Part shown: one piece after another, positions 33,355 through 42,798 of the stretch
Layout of the letters: each line of letters begins with the position of its first letter
Numbering within the stretch: position 1 is the first letter of the stretch
Origin: Clostridiales bacterium
GTDB taxonomy: Bacteria > Bacillota > Clostridia > Christensenellales > Aristaeellaceae
Length of the DNA: 64,000 nucleotides
Reading direction: 5' to 3'
Assembly (NCBI GenBank): GCA_015056205.1
Contig: SVGS01000001.1
Location: forward strand, 1-64,000
Notes under the pieces: model-generated
What the model was told of the DNA's origin: nothing
Databases searched by the model: none
Seen by the model: only the letters and a program-made list of their open reading frames with translations
Translations under genes and position numbers: made by a program

Positions 33355-35316
33355 ATGGGAAAAATCCGGCCTCTCAGCAAGGAAATGATCGGGAAGATCG
33401 CTGCCGGAGAGGTGGTGGAGAGACCGGCGGCAGCCGTGAAGGAGCTGGTGGAGAACAGTCTGGATGCCGGAGCCACCACGGTCACCGTCGAGATCCGGGA
33501 GGGCGGACTGGACTATATCCGGGTGACGGACAACGGCTGCGGAATCGATGAAAGCGATATCCGGATGGCTTTCGAGCGTCACGCGACCAGCAAAATCCGG
33601 AAAGACGAAGAGCTGGACGCTATCGCAACCCTCGGATTCCGGGGAGAGGCGCTGGCCAGCATCGCCGCGGTGGCTCATGTGACCCTGATTACCCGGACCG
33701 CGGACCGGGATACCGGCCTGAAGGTGCTCAACGAGGGAGGCAGCATCGTCTCCGTTGAGGAACATGCCTGTCCCGTCGGCACCAACATCATCGTAACGGA
33801 TCTTTTCTATAATACTCCCGTGCGGAAAGGGTTCATGAAGAAACCCTCCGCGGAGGCCGCCGCGGTGAACGAACTGGTCATGCATCTGATTCTGAGCCGC
33901 CCCGACGTCAGCTTCCGGCTGATCAACAGCGGGAAGGTCATCTGCCAGTCCGCCGGAGACGGACAGCTTTCCTCCGCGGTACATGCCGTTTTCGGCGGCG
34001 CGGCGCTGAAAAGCATGCGGCCGGTGGAAGGGCATGAGAGCGGCGTGCTGATTCACGGCTTTGTAGGGATCGGGGAACTGGCCCGCGGCAACCGGAATAA
34101 CGAGTGCTTCTTCATCAACGGGCGGATGATGATGAGCACGCTTCTGTCCTCCGCCCTGGAAGAAGGCTGCCGGGAACGGGTGATGATCGGGAAATTTCCC
34201 GTCTGCGTGCTTCATCTGACCGTTCCCTATGAGGCGGTGGACGTGAACGTTCACCCCAATAAGCTGGAGGTTCGGTTCAGGGATGAAGCCGGCGTATCGG
34301 GAGCGATGACGACGCTGGTGCTTGAGGCCTTGCGGGAAAAGGACGCTCTGGAAAAACCGGTCCCCATGCTTTTGCAGGCCCGGCCGAAGGAAGGAATCGA
34401 CGAAGCGCCTGTGAAAAATGCCGAAACCGGCGGCGACCGGATTCCACCGGAGAGAAGCGTGTCGGTTTCCGTCAGCAGCAGCCTGCCGGAGACCGCCCGG
34501 GTGATTCACTCCGAACCGCTGGCGGCTCCCGTATTCCCGCCGGACAAACCGGAGGGACAGCATTCCCTCTTTGCGGAGCCGCAAAGGATGGCTGAACCGG
34601 CGGATCCGCCGGGATCCCCGGAAAACGCCGCCTTCCGGAATCTTCAGGACGAGCCGGTCCATCCGTTCACCGGCGGAATTCCGGAGCCGCGGAACCGGGA
34701 GCCGGAGATGAAAACAGAAACCTTCATTGAGAACACCCCGCTTCCCATGAAAATATTCGGAGCCGTGTTTGATACCTTTATCCTGATCGAGTATCAGGAT
34801 CAGCTGCTGCTGGTGGATCAGCACGCCGTACATGAGCGGCTGCTTTTCGAACGGATGATGAAGGAATTCGTGGACGGAGAACAATTCGCCTCGCAGGAGC
34901 TGCTCGTTCCCCTGATTTTCAGCGCAACCCGGGCAGAACAGGCTGTACTGGAGGAAAACCGGGAAATGCTGGAGAAGATCGGACTGAGCGTGGAGCCTTT
35001 CGGGGAAAACGATATGGCGATCCGTTCCGTTCCGATGGTGCTGGGAGAACCTGAATCCGTTCCGTTTGTCCGGGAAATCATTTCCGAACTGGAATCCGGG
35101 AAAAATCCGGGCTTTGAAAAAAAGCGGGCGGCGATTCTGCAGACGGCCTGCAAACACGCGGTCAAAGGCGGGGAGAAACTGCCGGAAGAGGTTTTGAGGG
35201 ATCTGGTGGAACAGATGGTGAATCAGAAGGTCACCCCCACCTGTCCCCATGGACGCCCGCTGGTGGTATCCATTACCCACCGGGAGCTGGACCGGAAATT
35301 CAAACGGATACAGTAG
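33355..35316 (+). CDS. mutL: DNA mismatch repair endonuclease MutL
   Basis: A 653-residue MutL. The N-terminal GHKL ATPase has ELVENSLDAGAT, DNGCGID and TLGFRGEALASIAAV. A variable, Pro-rich linker spans about 345-470. The C-terminal domain carries the metal-binding endonuclease motif DQHAVHERLLFE, with ACKHAVKGGE and TCPHGRPLVV completing the site, so this is the nicking type of MutL found in bacteria without MutH. GAAGGAG precedes the ATG at 33355. It forms an operon with mutS and miaA. Confidence 0.97.
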   Translation: MGKIRPLSKEMIGKIAAGEVVERPAAAVKELVENSLDAGATTVTVEIREGGLDYIRVTDNGCGIDESDIRMAFERHATSKIRKDEELDAIATLGFRGEALASIAAVAHVTLITRTADRDTGLKVLNEGGSIVSVEEHACPVGTNIIVTDLFYNTPVRKGFMKKPSAEAAAVNELVMHLILSRPDVSFRLINSGKVICQSAGDGQLSSAVHAVFGGAALKSMRPVEGHESGVLIHGFVGIGELARGNRNNECFFINGRMMMSTLLSSALEEGCRERVMIGKFPVCVLHLTVPYEAVDVNVHPNKLEVRFRDEAGVSGAMTTLVLEALREKDALEKPVPMLLQARPKEGIDEAPVKNAETGGDRIPPERSVSVSVSSSLPETARVIHSEPLAAPVFPPDKPEGQHSLFAEPQRMAEPADPPGSPENAAFRNLQDEPVHPFTGGIPEPRNREPEMKTETFIENTPLPMKIFGAVFDTFILIEYQDQLLLVDQHAVHERLLFERMMKEFVDGEQFASQELLVPLIFSATRAEQAVLEENREMLEKIGLSVEPFGENDMAIRSVPMVLGEPESVPFVREIISELESGKNPGFEKKRAAILQTACKHAVKGGEKLPEEVLRDLVEQMVNQKVTPTCPHGRPLVVSITHRELDRKFKRIQ

Positions 35317-35326
35317 GAGCGCAGCC

Positions 35327-36253
35327 ATGACAGAACGGATCCTGTGCAGAGTGCTGACCGGGCCGACCGGAAGCGGCAAGTCCGAATGGGCGATGAAGCT
35401 GGCGAAGGAACAGCACTGGGATATCCTTTGCATGGACAGCATGCAGATCTACCGCGGCATGGATATCGGCACCGCCAAACCGACCCGGAGGGAACAGGAG
35501 CAGGTGCCCCATTATCTGCTGGATCTGGCGGATCCGGCCGAATCCTTTTCGGTGGCCCGGTACCGGGAAATCGCGGAGGAAACGATTCTGGAAAGCCGCC
35601 GGAGAGGCCGGGAGGTTCTGTTTGTCGGAGGAACCGGCCTCTATCTGCAGGCCATGATGCATCCCATGATCATGGGGGAAGTGGAGGCGGATTCCCGCCG
35701 GCGGGAGGAGCTGCTCGAACAGGCGGAAACCCCGGAGGGGCGGCGGGCCCTGCAGGAGAGACTGCGCGAACTGGATCCCGTGACGGCGGACAAACTGCCG
35801 GTTCAGGATGTGAGAAGAATCATCCGGGCGATCGAAGTATCCGAGAAAACAGGCCATCCTTTTTCCGCGCAGCCGGAAAGGGAAACGCCGTCTCCCTTTG
35901 ACTGGAGAGCGGTTTCGCTGCAGATGGACCGGAAAACCCTGTACGACCGGATCAACCGGAGAGTGATCCGGATGATGGAACAGGGACTGGTCCGGGAGGT
36001 GGAGAAGCTTCTTCAGGCCGGGGTTCCGGAGACCGCCCAGAGTATGAACGGAATCGGATACCGGCAGATCATTCCCCTGCTGAAGGGCGAAATACAGGAA
36101 GCCGAAGCGGTGAGGGAAATTCAGCTGGCTTCCCGGCATTACGCCAAAAGGCAGATGACCTTTCTTCGCCGGGAAGAAACGATCCGCTATGTGGAAGCCC
36201 TGAAACCGAATACGGAAGAAGAACTCAGAAAGGCATTGGGCATCGAAACATGA
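35327..36253 (+). CDS. miaA: tRNA dimethylallyltransferase
   Basis: A 308-residue enzyme that transfers a dimethylallyl group to A37 of tRNAs reading UNN codons, the step before MiaB. The P-loop is GPTGSGKSEWA, then DSMQIYRGMDIGTAKPT, HYLLDLADPAESFSVARY and the later GGTGLYLQAM, all family signatures. The ATG at 35327 follows GGAGCGCAGCC, ten bases after the mutL stop; the open frame upstream lies inside mutL. The last four bases overlap the next gene. Confidence 0.97.
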   Translation: MTERILCRVLTGPTGSGKSEWAMKLAKEQHWDILCMDSMQIYRGMDIGTAKPTRREQEQVPHYLLDLADPAESFSVARYREIAEETILESRRRGREVLFVGGTGLYLQAMMHPMIMGEVEADSRRREELLEQAETPEGRRALQERLRELDPVTADKLPVQDVRRIIRAIEVSEKTGHPFSAQPERETPSPFDWRAVSLQMDRKTLYDRINRRVIRMMEQGLVREVEKLLQAGVPETAQSMNGIGYRQIIPLLKGEIQEAEAVREIQLASRHYAKRQMTFLRREETIRYVEALKPNTEEELRKALGIET

Positions 36254-37527
36254 AAACCGAAGCATCACAACTCATTGAATCCCTGATCAGCAAGGCGGAA
36301 GGGGAGCTGGCAGACATTTTTTTCCAGATCGATCGGAACGAAATCGTCCGGACCCGGCAGGTTCTGGACATCTTCCGGAATCACGCCGTTTCCTACCGCC
36401 ACTTTGCGCCCAGCTCCGGTTACGGATACGACGATATCGGACGGGATACGCTGGAAAAAATCTATGCGGATGTATTTCATACGGAAGCGGCGCTGATGCG
36501 GCCGCAGATTGCCAGCGGAACCGCGGCGCTGAGCCTGACCCTGTTCGGCCTGACCCGCCCGGGAGATCATATCATCAGCGCGACGGGAACACCCTATGAT
36601 ACGCTGACGGGGATCATCGGTACCGGAGCGGTTCCTCCGCCCGGATCCCTGAAGGAACAGGGAAGGACCTATACTGAAATTCCGCTGCGGGATGACGGAA
36701 AAATCGACACTGCGGCGGTGGAGGCCGCGATCCGTCCGGAAACGACGCTGGTCATCGCCCAGAGAAGCCGCGGGTATGCCTGGCGGAAAAGCCTGATGCC
36801 GGAAGACTTTCAGGAACTGGCGGACATGATTCACCGGCGCCATCCGGGTATCCTGCTGATGGTGGACAACTGCTACGGGGAATTCGTCCGGGATCAGGAA
36901 CCCACAGACTTCGGGGCGGATCTCTGCGTCGGTTCACTGATCAAAAACCCGGGCGGCGGCATTGCGCCCACGGGCGGCTATGTCGTCGGCCCGGAAAAGA
37001 GCGTGGAGCGGATCGCCTGGAGACTGACGGCTCCCGGGCTGGGGCGCGAACTTGGATCCTACGCGGCGTCCTACCGCCCCTATTATCAGGGACTGTTCAT
37101 GGCGCCGCATACCACCGCGCAGGCCCTGAAGACCGCCATTCTGACCGCCCGTGTTCTGGAAGAGCTCGGCTGCGAAGCCTCGCCCGCCCCGACGGAACCG
37201 AGAGCCGATATTATTCAGGCGGTCAAGCTGCATACGCCGGAGCGGCTGGTTGCCTTCTGCCAGGGGATTCAGACGGCCAGCCCGGTGGACAGCATGGCGC
37301 TGCCGGAACCCTGGGCGATGCCCGGATATGAGGACCCGGTCGTTATGGCGGCGGGGACCTTTGTGGCGGGAGCCAGCATCGAACTGAGCGCCGACGGGCC
37401 GATGCGGGAACCCTATACCGTATATATGCAGGGAGCGCTGACCTACGCGCACGGACGGATCGCCCTGGCGGAAGCACTGTCCAGAATGCACGCCGGCGGG
37501 GCGGTGAAATTGCCCGGAAACGGCTGA
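36250..37527 (+). CDS. YnbB-type PLP enzyme, methionine gamma-lyase family
   Basis: The 425-residue protein matches the PF06838 'methionine gamma-lyase' group (YnbB, once annotated aluminium resistance protein). The N-terminus YRHFAPSSGYGYDDIGRDTLEKIYADVF is diagnostic. The cofactor site is supported by IASGTAAL, MVDNCYGEFV and the pyridoxal lysine in GSLIKNPGGG. Its biological reaction is not settled; carbon-sulfur lyase activity is inferred from the fold. It overlaps miaA by four bases, and this neighbourhood after miaA is conserved in Bacillota. The next transcript has its own promoter ten bases after the stop. Confidence 0.88.
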   Translation: MKTEASQLIESLISKAEGELADIFFQIDRNEIVRTRQVLDIFRNHAVSYRHFAPSSGYGYDDIGRDTLEKIYADVFHTEAALMRPQIASGTAALSLTLFGLTRPGDHIISATGTPYDTLTGIIGTGAVPPPGSLKEQGRTYTEIPLRDDGKIDTAAVEAAIRPETTLVIAQRSRGYAWRKSLMPEDFQELADMIHRRHPGILLMVDNCYGEFVRDQEPTDFGADLCVGSLIKNPGGGIAPTGGYVVGPEKSVERIAWRLTAPGLGRELGSYAASYRPYYQGLFMAPHTTAQALKTAILTARVLEELGCEASPAPTEPRADIIQAVKLHTPERLVAFCQGIQTASPVDSMALPEPWAMPGYEDPVVMAAGTFVAGASIELSADGPMREPYTVYMQGALTYAHGRIALAEALSRMHAGGAVKLPGNG

Positions 37528-37536
37528 GCTCAGCGC

Positions 37537-37565
37537 TTGACAGAGAGACGCCGGTTTACTATAAT
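37537..37565 (+). promoter_or_regulatory. Strong promoter of the transketolase genes
   Basis: Perfect TTGACA (37537-37542) and perfect TATAAT (37560-37565) with a 17-base spacer. The -10 end lies 40 bases before the TTG start of the first transketolase gene. It starts ten bases after the preceding gene's stop. Confidence 0.95.
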
Positions 37566-37605
37566 TTTTGTACAGACAAGTTAAGGAACAAAGGAGGGCT
37601 CAGAG

Positions 37606-38418
37606 TTGGATATCCAAGCTTTGCAGGTTCACGCACGTCATGTTCGCCAGAATATTATCAAGATGACAGCCAAGGCGGGCGCAGGTCATCCGGGCGGATC
37701 TCTTTCCTGCACCGATGCGCTGGTGGCGCTGTATTTTGATGTGATGAATGTGGATCCCAAAGACGAGAAAAATCCTCAGCGGGATCGCTTTGTCCTGTCC
37801 AAGGGGCACGCCGCTCCCGCCCTGTACGGGACGCTGTGCGAAAGGGGATATTTCGAAGAAAAGGAATTTGACCTTTTCCGTCAGCTGCACGGTATTCTTC
37901 AGGGGCATCCCGACATTAAAAAATGCCCCGGCGTCGATGCCTCCACCGGATCCCTGGGTCAGGGGATTTCCATTGCCGTCGGCATGGCGCTGGGCGCCCG
38001 GCATACGGGGAATCCCTGCCATGTGTATACCATCGTGGGAGACGGGGAAAGCCAGGAAGGCCTAGTATGGGAAGCCAGCATGGCCGCGGCCCATTATCAT
38101 CTGGACAATCTGACCGTGATTCTGGATCACAACGGCATGCAGATTGACGGAACCAATGACGAAGTCATGAGCATCGGGGATATTCACGCGAAGGCGGTCG
38201 CTTTCGGTTATGACGTCATCGAAGTGGCCGACGGAAATGATATGCAGCAGGTGCTGGACGCGCTGCACACCCCCCCGAAGGAAGGGAAACCGCGCTACAT
38301 CATTCTCAACACGCTGAAGGGCAAGGGCGTCAGCTTTATGGAAGGCCAGGTCGGATGGCACGGGAAAGCGCCCAACGCTGAACAGGCCGCTCAGGCTTTG
38401 AAGGAATTGGAGGATTAA
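37606..38418 (+). CDS. Transketolase, N-terminal (thiamine-binding) subunit
   Basis: A 270-residue subunit equal to the first third of a normal transketolase. It holds the thiamine diphosphate site: KAGAGHPGGSLSCTDALVALYF, SKGHAAPALYG, GSLGQGISIAVGMALG and the Mg-binding GDGESQEGLVWEA. With the next gene's product it forms an enzyme that moves two-carbon units between sugar phosphates in the non-oxidative pentose phosphate pathway. It starts with TTG, supported by AAGGAGGG seven bases upstream. It is transcribed from the strong promoter just before it. Confidence 0.96.
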   Translation: MDIQALQVHARHVRQNIIKMTAKAGAGHPGGSLSCTDALVALYFDVMNVDPKDEKNPQRDRFVLSKGHAAPALYGTLCERGYFEEKEFDLFRQLHGILQGHPDIKKCPGVDASTGSLGQGISIAVGMALGARHTGNPCHVYTIVGDGESQEGLVWEASMAAAHYHLDNLTVILDHNGMQIDGTNDEVMSIGDIHAKAVAFGYDVIEVADGNDMQQVLDALHTPPKEGKPRYIILNTLKGKGVSFMEGQVGWHGKAPNAEQAAQALKELED

Positions 38419-38422
38419 ACTC

Positions 38423-39346
38423 ATGGAGAAAAAAGCAATCCGTGTCGCGTACGGCGAAGCGCTGGTCCGTTTAGGCGCAGAAAATGAGAAAGTCGTTGTG
38501 CTGGATGCCGATCTGGCCGCGGCGACGATGACCAACGCCTTTAAAAAAGAGTATCCGAACCGTTTCTATGACTGCGGCATCGCGGAGGCGGATATGGTCG
38601 ATATCGCCGCCGGAATGAGCACGATGGGCCTGATTCCTTTCTGCTCCACCTTCGCGGTATTCGCCGGGCGCTGCTACGATCAGATCCGGAACGGGGTCTG
38701 CTATCCGAAATTCAACGTGAAATTCGGATTCAGCCATGCGGGAATCACGCTGGGCGAAGACGGCGGCAGTCATCAGGCGATCGAGGATCTGGCTCTGATG
38801 AGAGTGCTGCCGAACATGACGGTTTTCGCGCCGTCCGATGCCAACGAAGTCTATCAGTGCGTGGAAGCCGCGGCGAAGATTGACGGCCCGGTGTATATCC
38901 GGACGGCCCGGCTGCCTTCGCCCATCTATGATCCCAGACCCTTCACCGTGGGCAAGGGAACCGTGATCAAAGACGGGAAGGACTGCGTGCTCTTTACCTG
39001 CGGCATTATTCTGGAGCATGTGCTGGACGCGGCCGAAAAGCTGAAGGATTACGGCATTGACGCGGCGGTGGTTTCCTTCCATACGATCAAGCCTTTTGAC
39101 GAGGAGCTTGCGAGAGAATATACCGCCAAATGCAAAAACGTGTTCACCATCGAAGAGCACTCCGTCATCGGCGGCCTGGGGGACGCCGTAGCCTCCGCCA
39201 TCATTACACACGGAGTGGAGAAATTCCGGAAAATCGGTATTCAGGATGTGTTCGGACAGAGCGGAAAGCCTGCGGATCTGCTGAGGGAATACAAACTGAC
39301 CGGGCCTCAGATGGCAGAAGAAATTGCAGGAGTACTGAAGGGATAA
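38423..39346 (+). CDS. Transketolase, C-terminal subunit
   Basis: The 307-residue partner supplies the pyrimidine-binding and C-terminal domains. GIAEADMVDIAAGMSTMGLIPFCSTFAVF contains the catalytic glutamate, and SHAGITLGEDGGSHQAIEDLALMR and PSDANEVYQCVEAAA follow as in split transketolases. The C-terminal domain includes TIEEHSVIGGLGDAVAS. GGAGG at the end of the previous gene serves as its ribosome binding site, four bases apart, so the two subunits are made together. A strong terminator follows. Confidence 0.96.
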   Translation: MEKKAIRVAYGEALVRLGAENEKVVVLDADLAAATMTNAFKKEYPNRFYDCGIAEADMVDIAAGMSTMGLIPFCSTFAVFAGRCYDQIRNGVCYPKFNVKFGFSHAGITLGEDGGSHQAIEDLALMRVLPNMTVFAPSDANEVYQCVEAAAKIDGPVYIRTARLPSPIYDPRPFTVGKGTVIKDGKDCVLFTCGIILEHVLDAAEKLKDYGIDAAVVSFHTIKPFDEELAREYTAKCKNVFTIEEHSVIGGLGDAVASAIITHGVEKFRKIGIQDVFGQSGKPADLLREYKLTGPQMAEEIAGVLKG

Positions 39347-39368
39347 GCGGGATAAGCGGGATCGGCAA

Positions 39369-39403
39369 AACGCCGCCGGAGCAATCGCTCCGGCGGCGTT
39401 TTT
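39369..39403 (+). terminator. Intrinsic terminator of the transketolase operon
   Basis: A perfect 14-base-pair GC-rich stem (39369-39382 with 39387-39400, loop AATC) is followed by TTT. A small tandem repeat GGGATAAGC x2 lies just before it. Confidence 0.9.
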
Positions 39404-39439
39404 GATAAAAAGCGCCCGGCGGAAGGAAATCCGCCGGGC
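39402..39439 (-). terminator. Intrinsic terminator of the galM operon
   Basis: Reading leftward from the galM stop, a perfect 10-base-pair stem (39430-39439 with 39414-39423, loop of six) is followed by GCTTTTTATC. It stands back to back with the transketolase terminator. Confidence 0.85.
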
Positions 39440-39454
39440 ACGGTCCGCGGGAGA

Positions 39455-40522
39455 TTATTCATCCGCCCGGAAGGCGTAAATCGTCGTCGTATCGTATTTC
39501 TCGCCGGGACGAAGAATCGTGGTTCCGGGGAAATTGCTGTGATTGGGATCATCCGGACAATGCTGGGTTTCCAGGCAGAAGCCGGAGAAATGGCCATAGT
39601 CCGCGCCCTGCTTGCCGCCGGTCAGATTGGTGGTGCAGGCGGTGTAGAGCTGAACAGCGGGCTGATCGGTGATGACTTCCATATAGCGGCCGGATTCTTC
39701 ATGCCAGACGCAGGCGGCAACGCCCATGGCTTCGCCCTTGCGCAGGACAAAATTATGATCGTATCCGCCGGCGGGAATCATCTGCGGGCAGGAATCCATG
39801 ACATCCAGGCCGTCCCCGAGCTCCAGCCCGTCCCGCAGATCCAGCGGCGTTCCGACCACGGGAAGATAATCCCCCGTCGGAATCAGACCGTCATCCACCT
39901 TGGTGATGACATCGGCATCGATCGATACGATATGATCCCGTACCGTACCGTGATTGTGGCCGGCAAGATTGAAATAGGTATGATTGGTCAGATTGCAGAG
40001 GGTGGGTTTATCCGTCACCGCTTCGTACCGGATGATCAGGTCGCACTGATCGTTCCAGGTATAGGTCACGGTGACATCCAGATTGCCGGGATAGTTTTCC
40101 TCGCCGTCCGGAGAGATCCGGTGGAAGGAAACGGAATCCTCATGGACGCCTTCCTTCGGCGTACCGGTCCAGAAATGAGCGGAGAAGCCGACGTTGCCGC
40201 CATGAAGATGATTGACGCCGTGATCGTTCAGAGCGACCTGATACTCCGTTCCGTCGATCGAAAACTTTCCGCCGCCGATCCGGTTCCCGTAGCGGCCGAC
40301 CGTGTCGCCGAAACAGCCGTGGGGGCCAAGATACCGGTCCAGAGAATCAAAGCCAAGCGCCACATCGTCCATATTTCCACCGGCATCCGGCACGATGATG
40401 GAAGTCAGAATGGCGCCCCATTCCATGACGGAAACGGAAGCACCCATGGCATTGGTCATGGTAAAGAGATGAACGTCTTTTCCTTTGGGAGATTTTCCCC
40501 ATACGGTAGATTGAATGGACAT
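39455..40522 (-). CDS. galM: Aldose 1-epimerase (mutarotase)
   Basis: The 355-residue protein interconverts alpha and beta anomers of galactose or glucose. Family marks are VSVMEWGAILTSI, DTVGRYGNRIGGGKF with the conserved Asn-Arg, NDHGVNHLHGG, NLTNHTYFNLAG with the catalytic His, GYDHNFVLR and the late GFCLETQHCPDDPNHSNF with the catalytic Glu. GAGGAG precedes the ATG. It is the last gene of the topoisomerase–recR–rmuC operon, 13 bases after rmuC, an unexpected partner; a galactose/glucose-type importer is encoded 18 kb away. Confidence 0.96.
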   Translation of the reverse strand: MSIQSTVWGKSPKGKDVHLFTMTNAMGASVSVMEWGAILTSIIVPDAGGNMDDVALGFDSLDRYLGPHGCFGDTVGRYGNRIGGGKFSIDGTEYQVALNDHGVNHLHGGNVGFSAHFWTGTPKEGVHEDSVSFHRISPDGEENYPGNLDVTVTYTWNDQCDLIIRYEAVTDKPTLCNLTNHTYFNLAGHNHGTVRDHIVSIDADVITKVDDGLIPTGDYLPVVGTPLDLRDGLELGDGLDVMDSCPQMIPAGGYDHNFVLRKGEAMGVAACVWHEESGRYMEVITDQPAVQLYTACTTNLTGGKQGADYGHFSGFCLETQHCPDDPNHSNFPGTTILRPGEKYDTTTIYAFRADE

Positions 40523-40535
40523 CGTAATTCTCCTC

Positions 40536-41834
40536 TCACATAGTAAGATTATCTGGCTGACCGGACTCTTCTATTGTAGGCGATTGAAGGGGAATGTCAA
40601 GAGAAGGCGGATTCGCGGAATCAGCGGAAAAAGCGGGATGCTCCAGCCCGGAAAGCTTTCGCTGGATCGAGCGGGTGCGGGAAACCGCGGAATCGATGGA
40701 TTCGCCCGCCTGATCCAGACGGCGCCGGGTGTTTTCCAGGCTTTCCGCGAAACGGACGAAATCGGTCCGCACGACTTCCAGCAGCTTGAAGACCTCGCTG
40801 CTGCGGCGCTGAATCGCGAGCGTTCGGAAACCCATTTGCAGGGCGTTAAGCATGGCGGAGAAAGTGCCGGGACCGGCAATCACAATCCGGTAATCCCGCT
40901 GCAGCGATTCCACCAGTTCCGGCGTTTGAAGCGCTTCGGCATAAAGCCCTTCCACCGGAAGGAAAAGAATGGCAAAATCAGCGGTATGCGGCGGGGAGAT
41001 ATACTTCTCCGCGATTTTTTTCGCCTCCGCCTTCAAGCGCTGAATCAGGGCCCTGCGGGCCGCTTCGGATCCGGCGGCATCGCCGGCCTGGGAGGCATCC
41101 ACCAGGCGGAGATAATCCTCCTGGGGGAACTTGCTGTCCACCGGCAGCCAGACAAAGCCTCCCGTCTGATCCGGCAGGCGAATGGCAAATTCCACCCGCT
41201 CCGCGGCCCCGGGAATTACCGCGATATTTTCCTCATACTGGCCGGGAGAGAGGGTCTGACGGATCAGATGGGCCAGCTGCATCTCCCCCCAGATGCCGCG
41301 GGTTTTCACATTGGTCAGGACCTTTTTCAGGTCACCCACCCCGGCGGCCAGGCTGTGCATTTCTCCGAGTCCCTTATACACGGATTCCAGCCGCTGGGAA
41401 ACCTGGGCAAAGCTGGCGTCCAGTTTTTTATCCAGGCTTTCGGACAGACGCTCATCCACGGTTTTCCGCATTTCCGTCAGCTGACGCTCATTTTCCAGCC
41501 GCAGAGCGCTGATCCGTTCCTCCTGGTTCCGGGTGGACAGGAGAACCTGACGCTGCATGCTTTCCAGCAGCGCGGACTGGGTCTGGCCGATCTGGGTCAT
41601 CAGACCGGTCAGCTGACGGCCGGTCTGCCGGAGAGATTCCGCGTTCTCATCCTGCTGCGCATCCAGTTCATCCAGCAGCTGACCGGCAAGCGCCTGAAAA
41701 TCATGATCCCGGTTCAGCTGTTCCGTCTCCATACGATGCGCCTGATCCCGCTGCCGGAAGAGCAGCAGAACCAGAAGCGCCAGACAGATCAGAAGCAGCA
41801 GGGGAGTCAGCAGGGAAAGAAGATCCGTGTTCAA
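40536..41834 (-). CDS. rmuC: DNA recombination protein RmuC
   Basis: A 432-residue protein with an N-terminal membrane helix ([19 protein letters not shown]), a long coiled coil (about 35-150), and the RmuC nuclease-like domain. That domain is marked by [56 protein letters not shown] and [16 protein letters not shown]. RmuC limits inversion at short repeats; its exact chemistry is unclear. It overlaps recR by four bases. Confidence 0.95.
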   Translation of the reverse strand: MNTDLLSLLTPLLLLICLALLVLLLFRQRDQAHRMETEQLNRDHDFQALAGQLLDELDAQQDENAESLRQTGRQLTGLMTQIGQTQSALLESMQRQVLLSTRNQEERISALRLENERQLTEMRKTVDERLSESLDKKLDASFAQVSQRLESVYKGLGEMHSLAAGVGDLKKVLTNVKTRGIWGEMQLAHLIRQTLSPGQYEENIAVIPGAAERVEFAIRLPDQTGGFVWLPVDSKFPQEDYLRLVDASQAGDAAGSEAARRALIQRLKAEAKKIAEKYISPPHTADFAILFLPVEGLYAEALQTPELVESLQRDYRIVIAGPGTFSAMLNALQMGFRTLAIQRRSSEVFKLLEVVRTDFVRFAESLENTRRRLDQAGESIDSAVSRTRSIQRKLSGLEHPAFSADSANPPSLDIPLQSPTIEESGQPDNLTM

Positions 41835-42430
41835 AGCTCCCGCCGCCCTTCCAGCGCCTTGGACAGAGTCACCTCATCCGTATATTCCAGATCCCCGCCC
41901 ACGGGCACCCCGTGTGCGATTCTTGTGCAGCGTATGCCCAGCGGCTTCAGGGTGCGCGCCAGATAGGAAGCGGTGGCTTCTCCCTCCACGTCCGGATTGG
42001 TCGCCAGGATGATCTCCTGAACGTCTTCTGTCTCCAGGCGGGTCAGAAGCTCCTTGATATGGATATCATCCGGGCCGATCCCGTTCATCGGGGAAAGGGT
42101 GCCGTGCAGTACATGGTACAGGCCGGCGTAGTCATGCATCCGCTCAATGGCGGCGACATCCCGGGGATCGCGGACGACGCAGATCTGGCCGTTATGCCTG
42201 GCCGGGGACGCGCAGACCGCGCAGAGATCGCCGGAGGCATAATTCCCGCAGACGCTACAGAAACGAATGGCTTTCCGGCCTTCCCAGAGTGCCACCGCAA
42301 GGCTGCGGACACTGTCCAGCGGCATGGAGGCTACATGATAAGCCAGCCGCTGAGCGGTTTTGTGCCCGATTCCAGGCAGCTTGCCCAGCTCGATCGCCAT
42401 TGTGGAAATCGGCTCTATCTGACCATCCAT
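41831..42430 (-). CDS. recR: Recombination mediator protein RecR
   Basis: At 199 residues it is standard RecR. It has a helix-hairpin-helix ([19 protein letters not shown]), a four-cysteine zinc finger ([16 protein letters not shown]), a Toprim domain ([16 protein letters not shown] to the [18 protein letters not shown] motif) and a Walker-B-like end. With RecO and RecF it loads RecA at gaps. It overlaps the ybaB stop by one base and the rmuC start by four bases. The YbaB–RecR pairing is conserved across bacteria. Confidence 0.98.
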   Translation of the reverse strand: MDGQIEPISTMAIELGKLPGIGHKTAQRLAYHVASMPLDSVRSLAVALWEGRKAIRFCSVCGNYASGDLCAVCASPARHNGQICVVRDPRDVAAIERMHDYAGLYHVLHGTLSPMNGIGPDDIHIKELLTRLETEDVQEIILATNPDVEGEATASYLARTLKPLGIRCTRIAHGVPVGGDLEYTDEVTLSKALEGRREL

Positions 42431-42768
42431 CAGAATAACCCACCCATTCCGGGAGCCATACGGCTCATAGCGGCTTCACGTGCGTCTTCTCCCTTGCGCA
42501 GCGCTTCGTTGACCGCGGCGGTAATCAGATCCTGAAGCATCTCGATATCATCGGGATCCACGACCTGCGGATCAATCGTGATCGAGGTAATTTCCCGCTT
42601 GCCGGAGACTTTGACGGAAACCATTCCGCCGCCGGCCGTCGCTTCATATTCCGCCTCGTCCAGCTTATCCTGCGCTTCCTGCATCTGCTGCTGCAGCTTC
42701 TGAGCCTGACGCATGAGCTGCTGCATATTGCCTCCGCCTCCGAAGCCTCCGAAATTCTGTCTGCCCAT
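42430..42768 (-). CDS. YbaB/EbfC family nucleoid-associated protein
   Basis: The 112-residue DNA-binding protein has a Gly/Met/Gln-rich start ([20 protein letters not shown]), the core [22 protein letters not shown] with the [22 protein letters not shown] helix, and a Met/Gly tail, as in EbfC. Family members bind DNA as dimers and cluster with recR. A purine-rich AAAAAAAGGAGGAAAAAGGG site precedes the ATG. Confidence 0.95.
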   Translation of the reverse strand: MGRQNFGGFGGGGNMQQLMRQAQKLQQQMQEAQDKLDEAEYEATAGGGMVSVKVSGKREITSITIDPQVVDPDDIEMLQDLITAAVNEALRKGEDAREAAMSRMAPGMGGLF

Positions 42769-42798
42769 CCCTTTTTCCTCCTTTTTTTAATAGCTGAT

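Noticed and set aside
33274..35442. Long minus-strand open frame opposite mutL
   Set aside because: Antisense shadow of mutL, which carries every expected motif.
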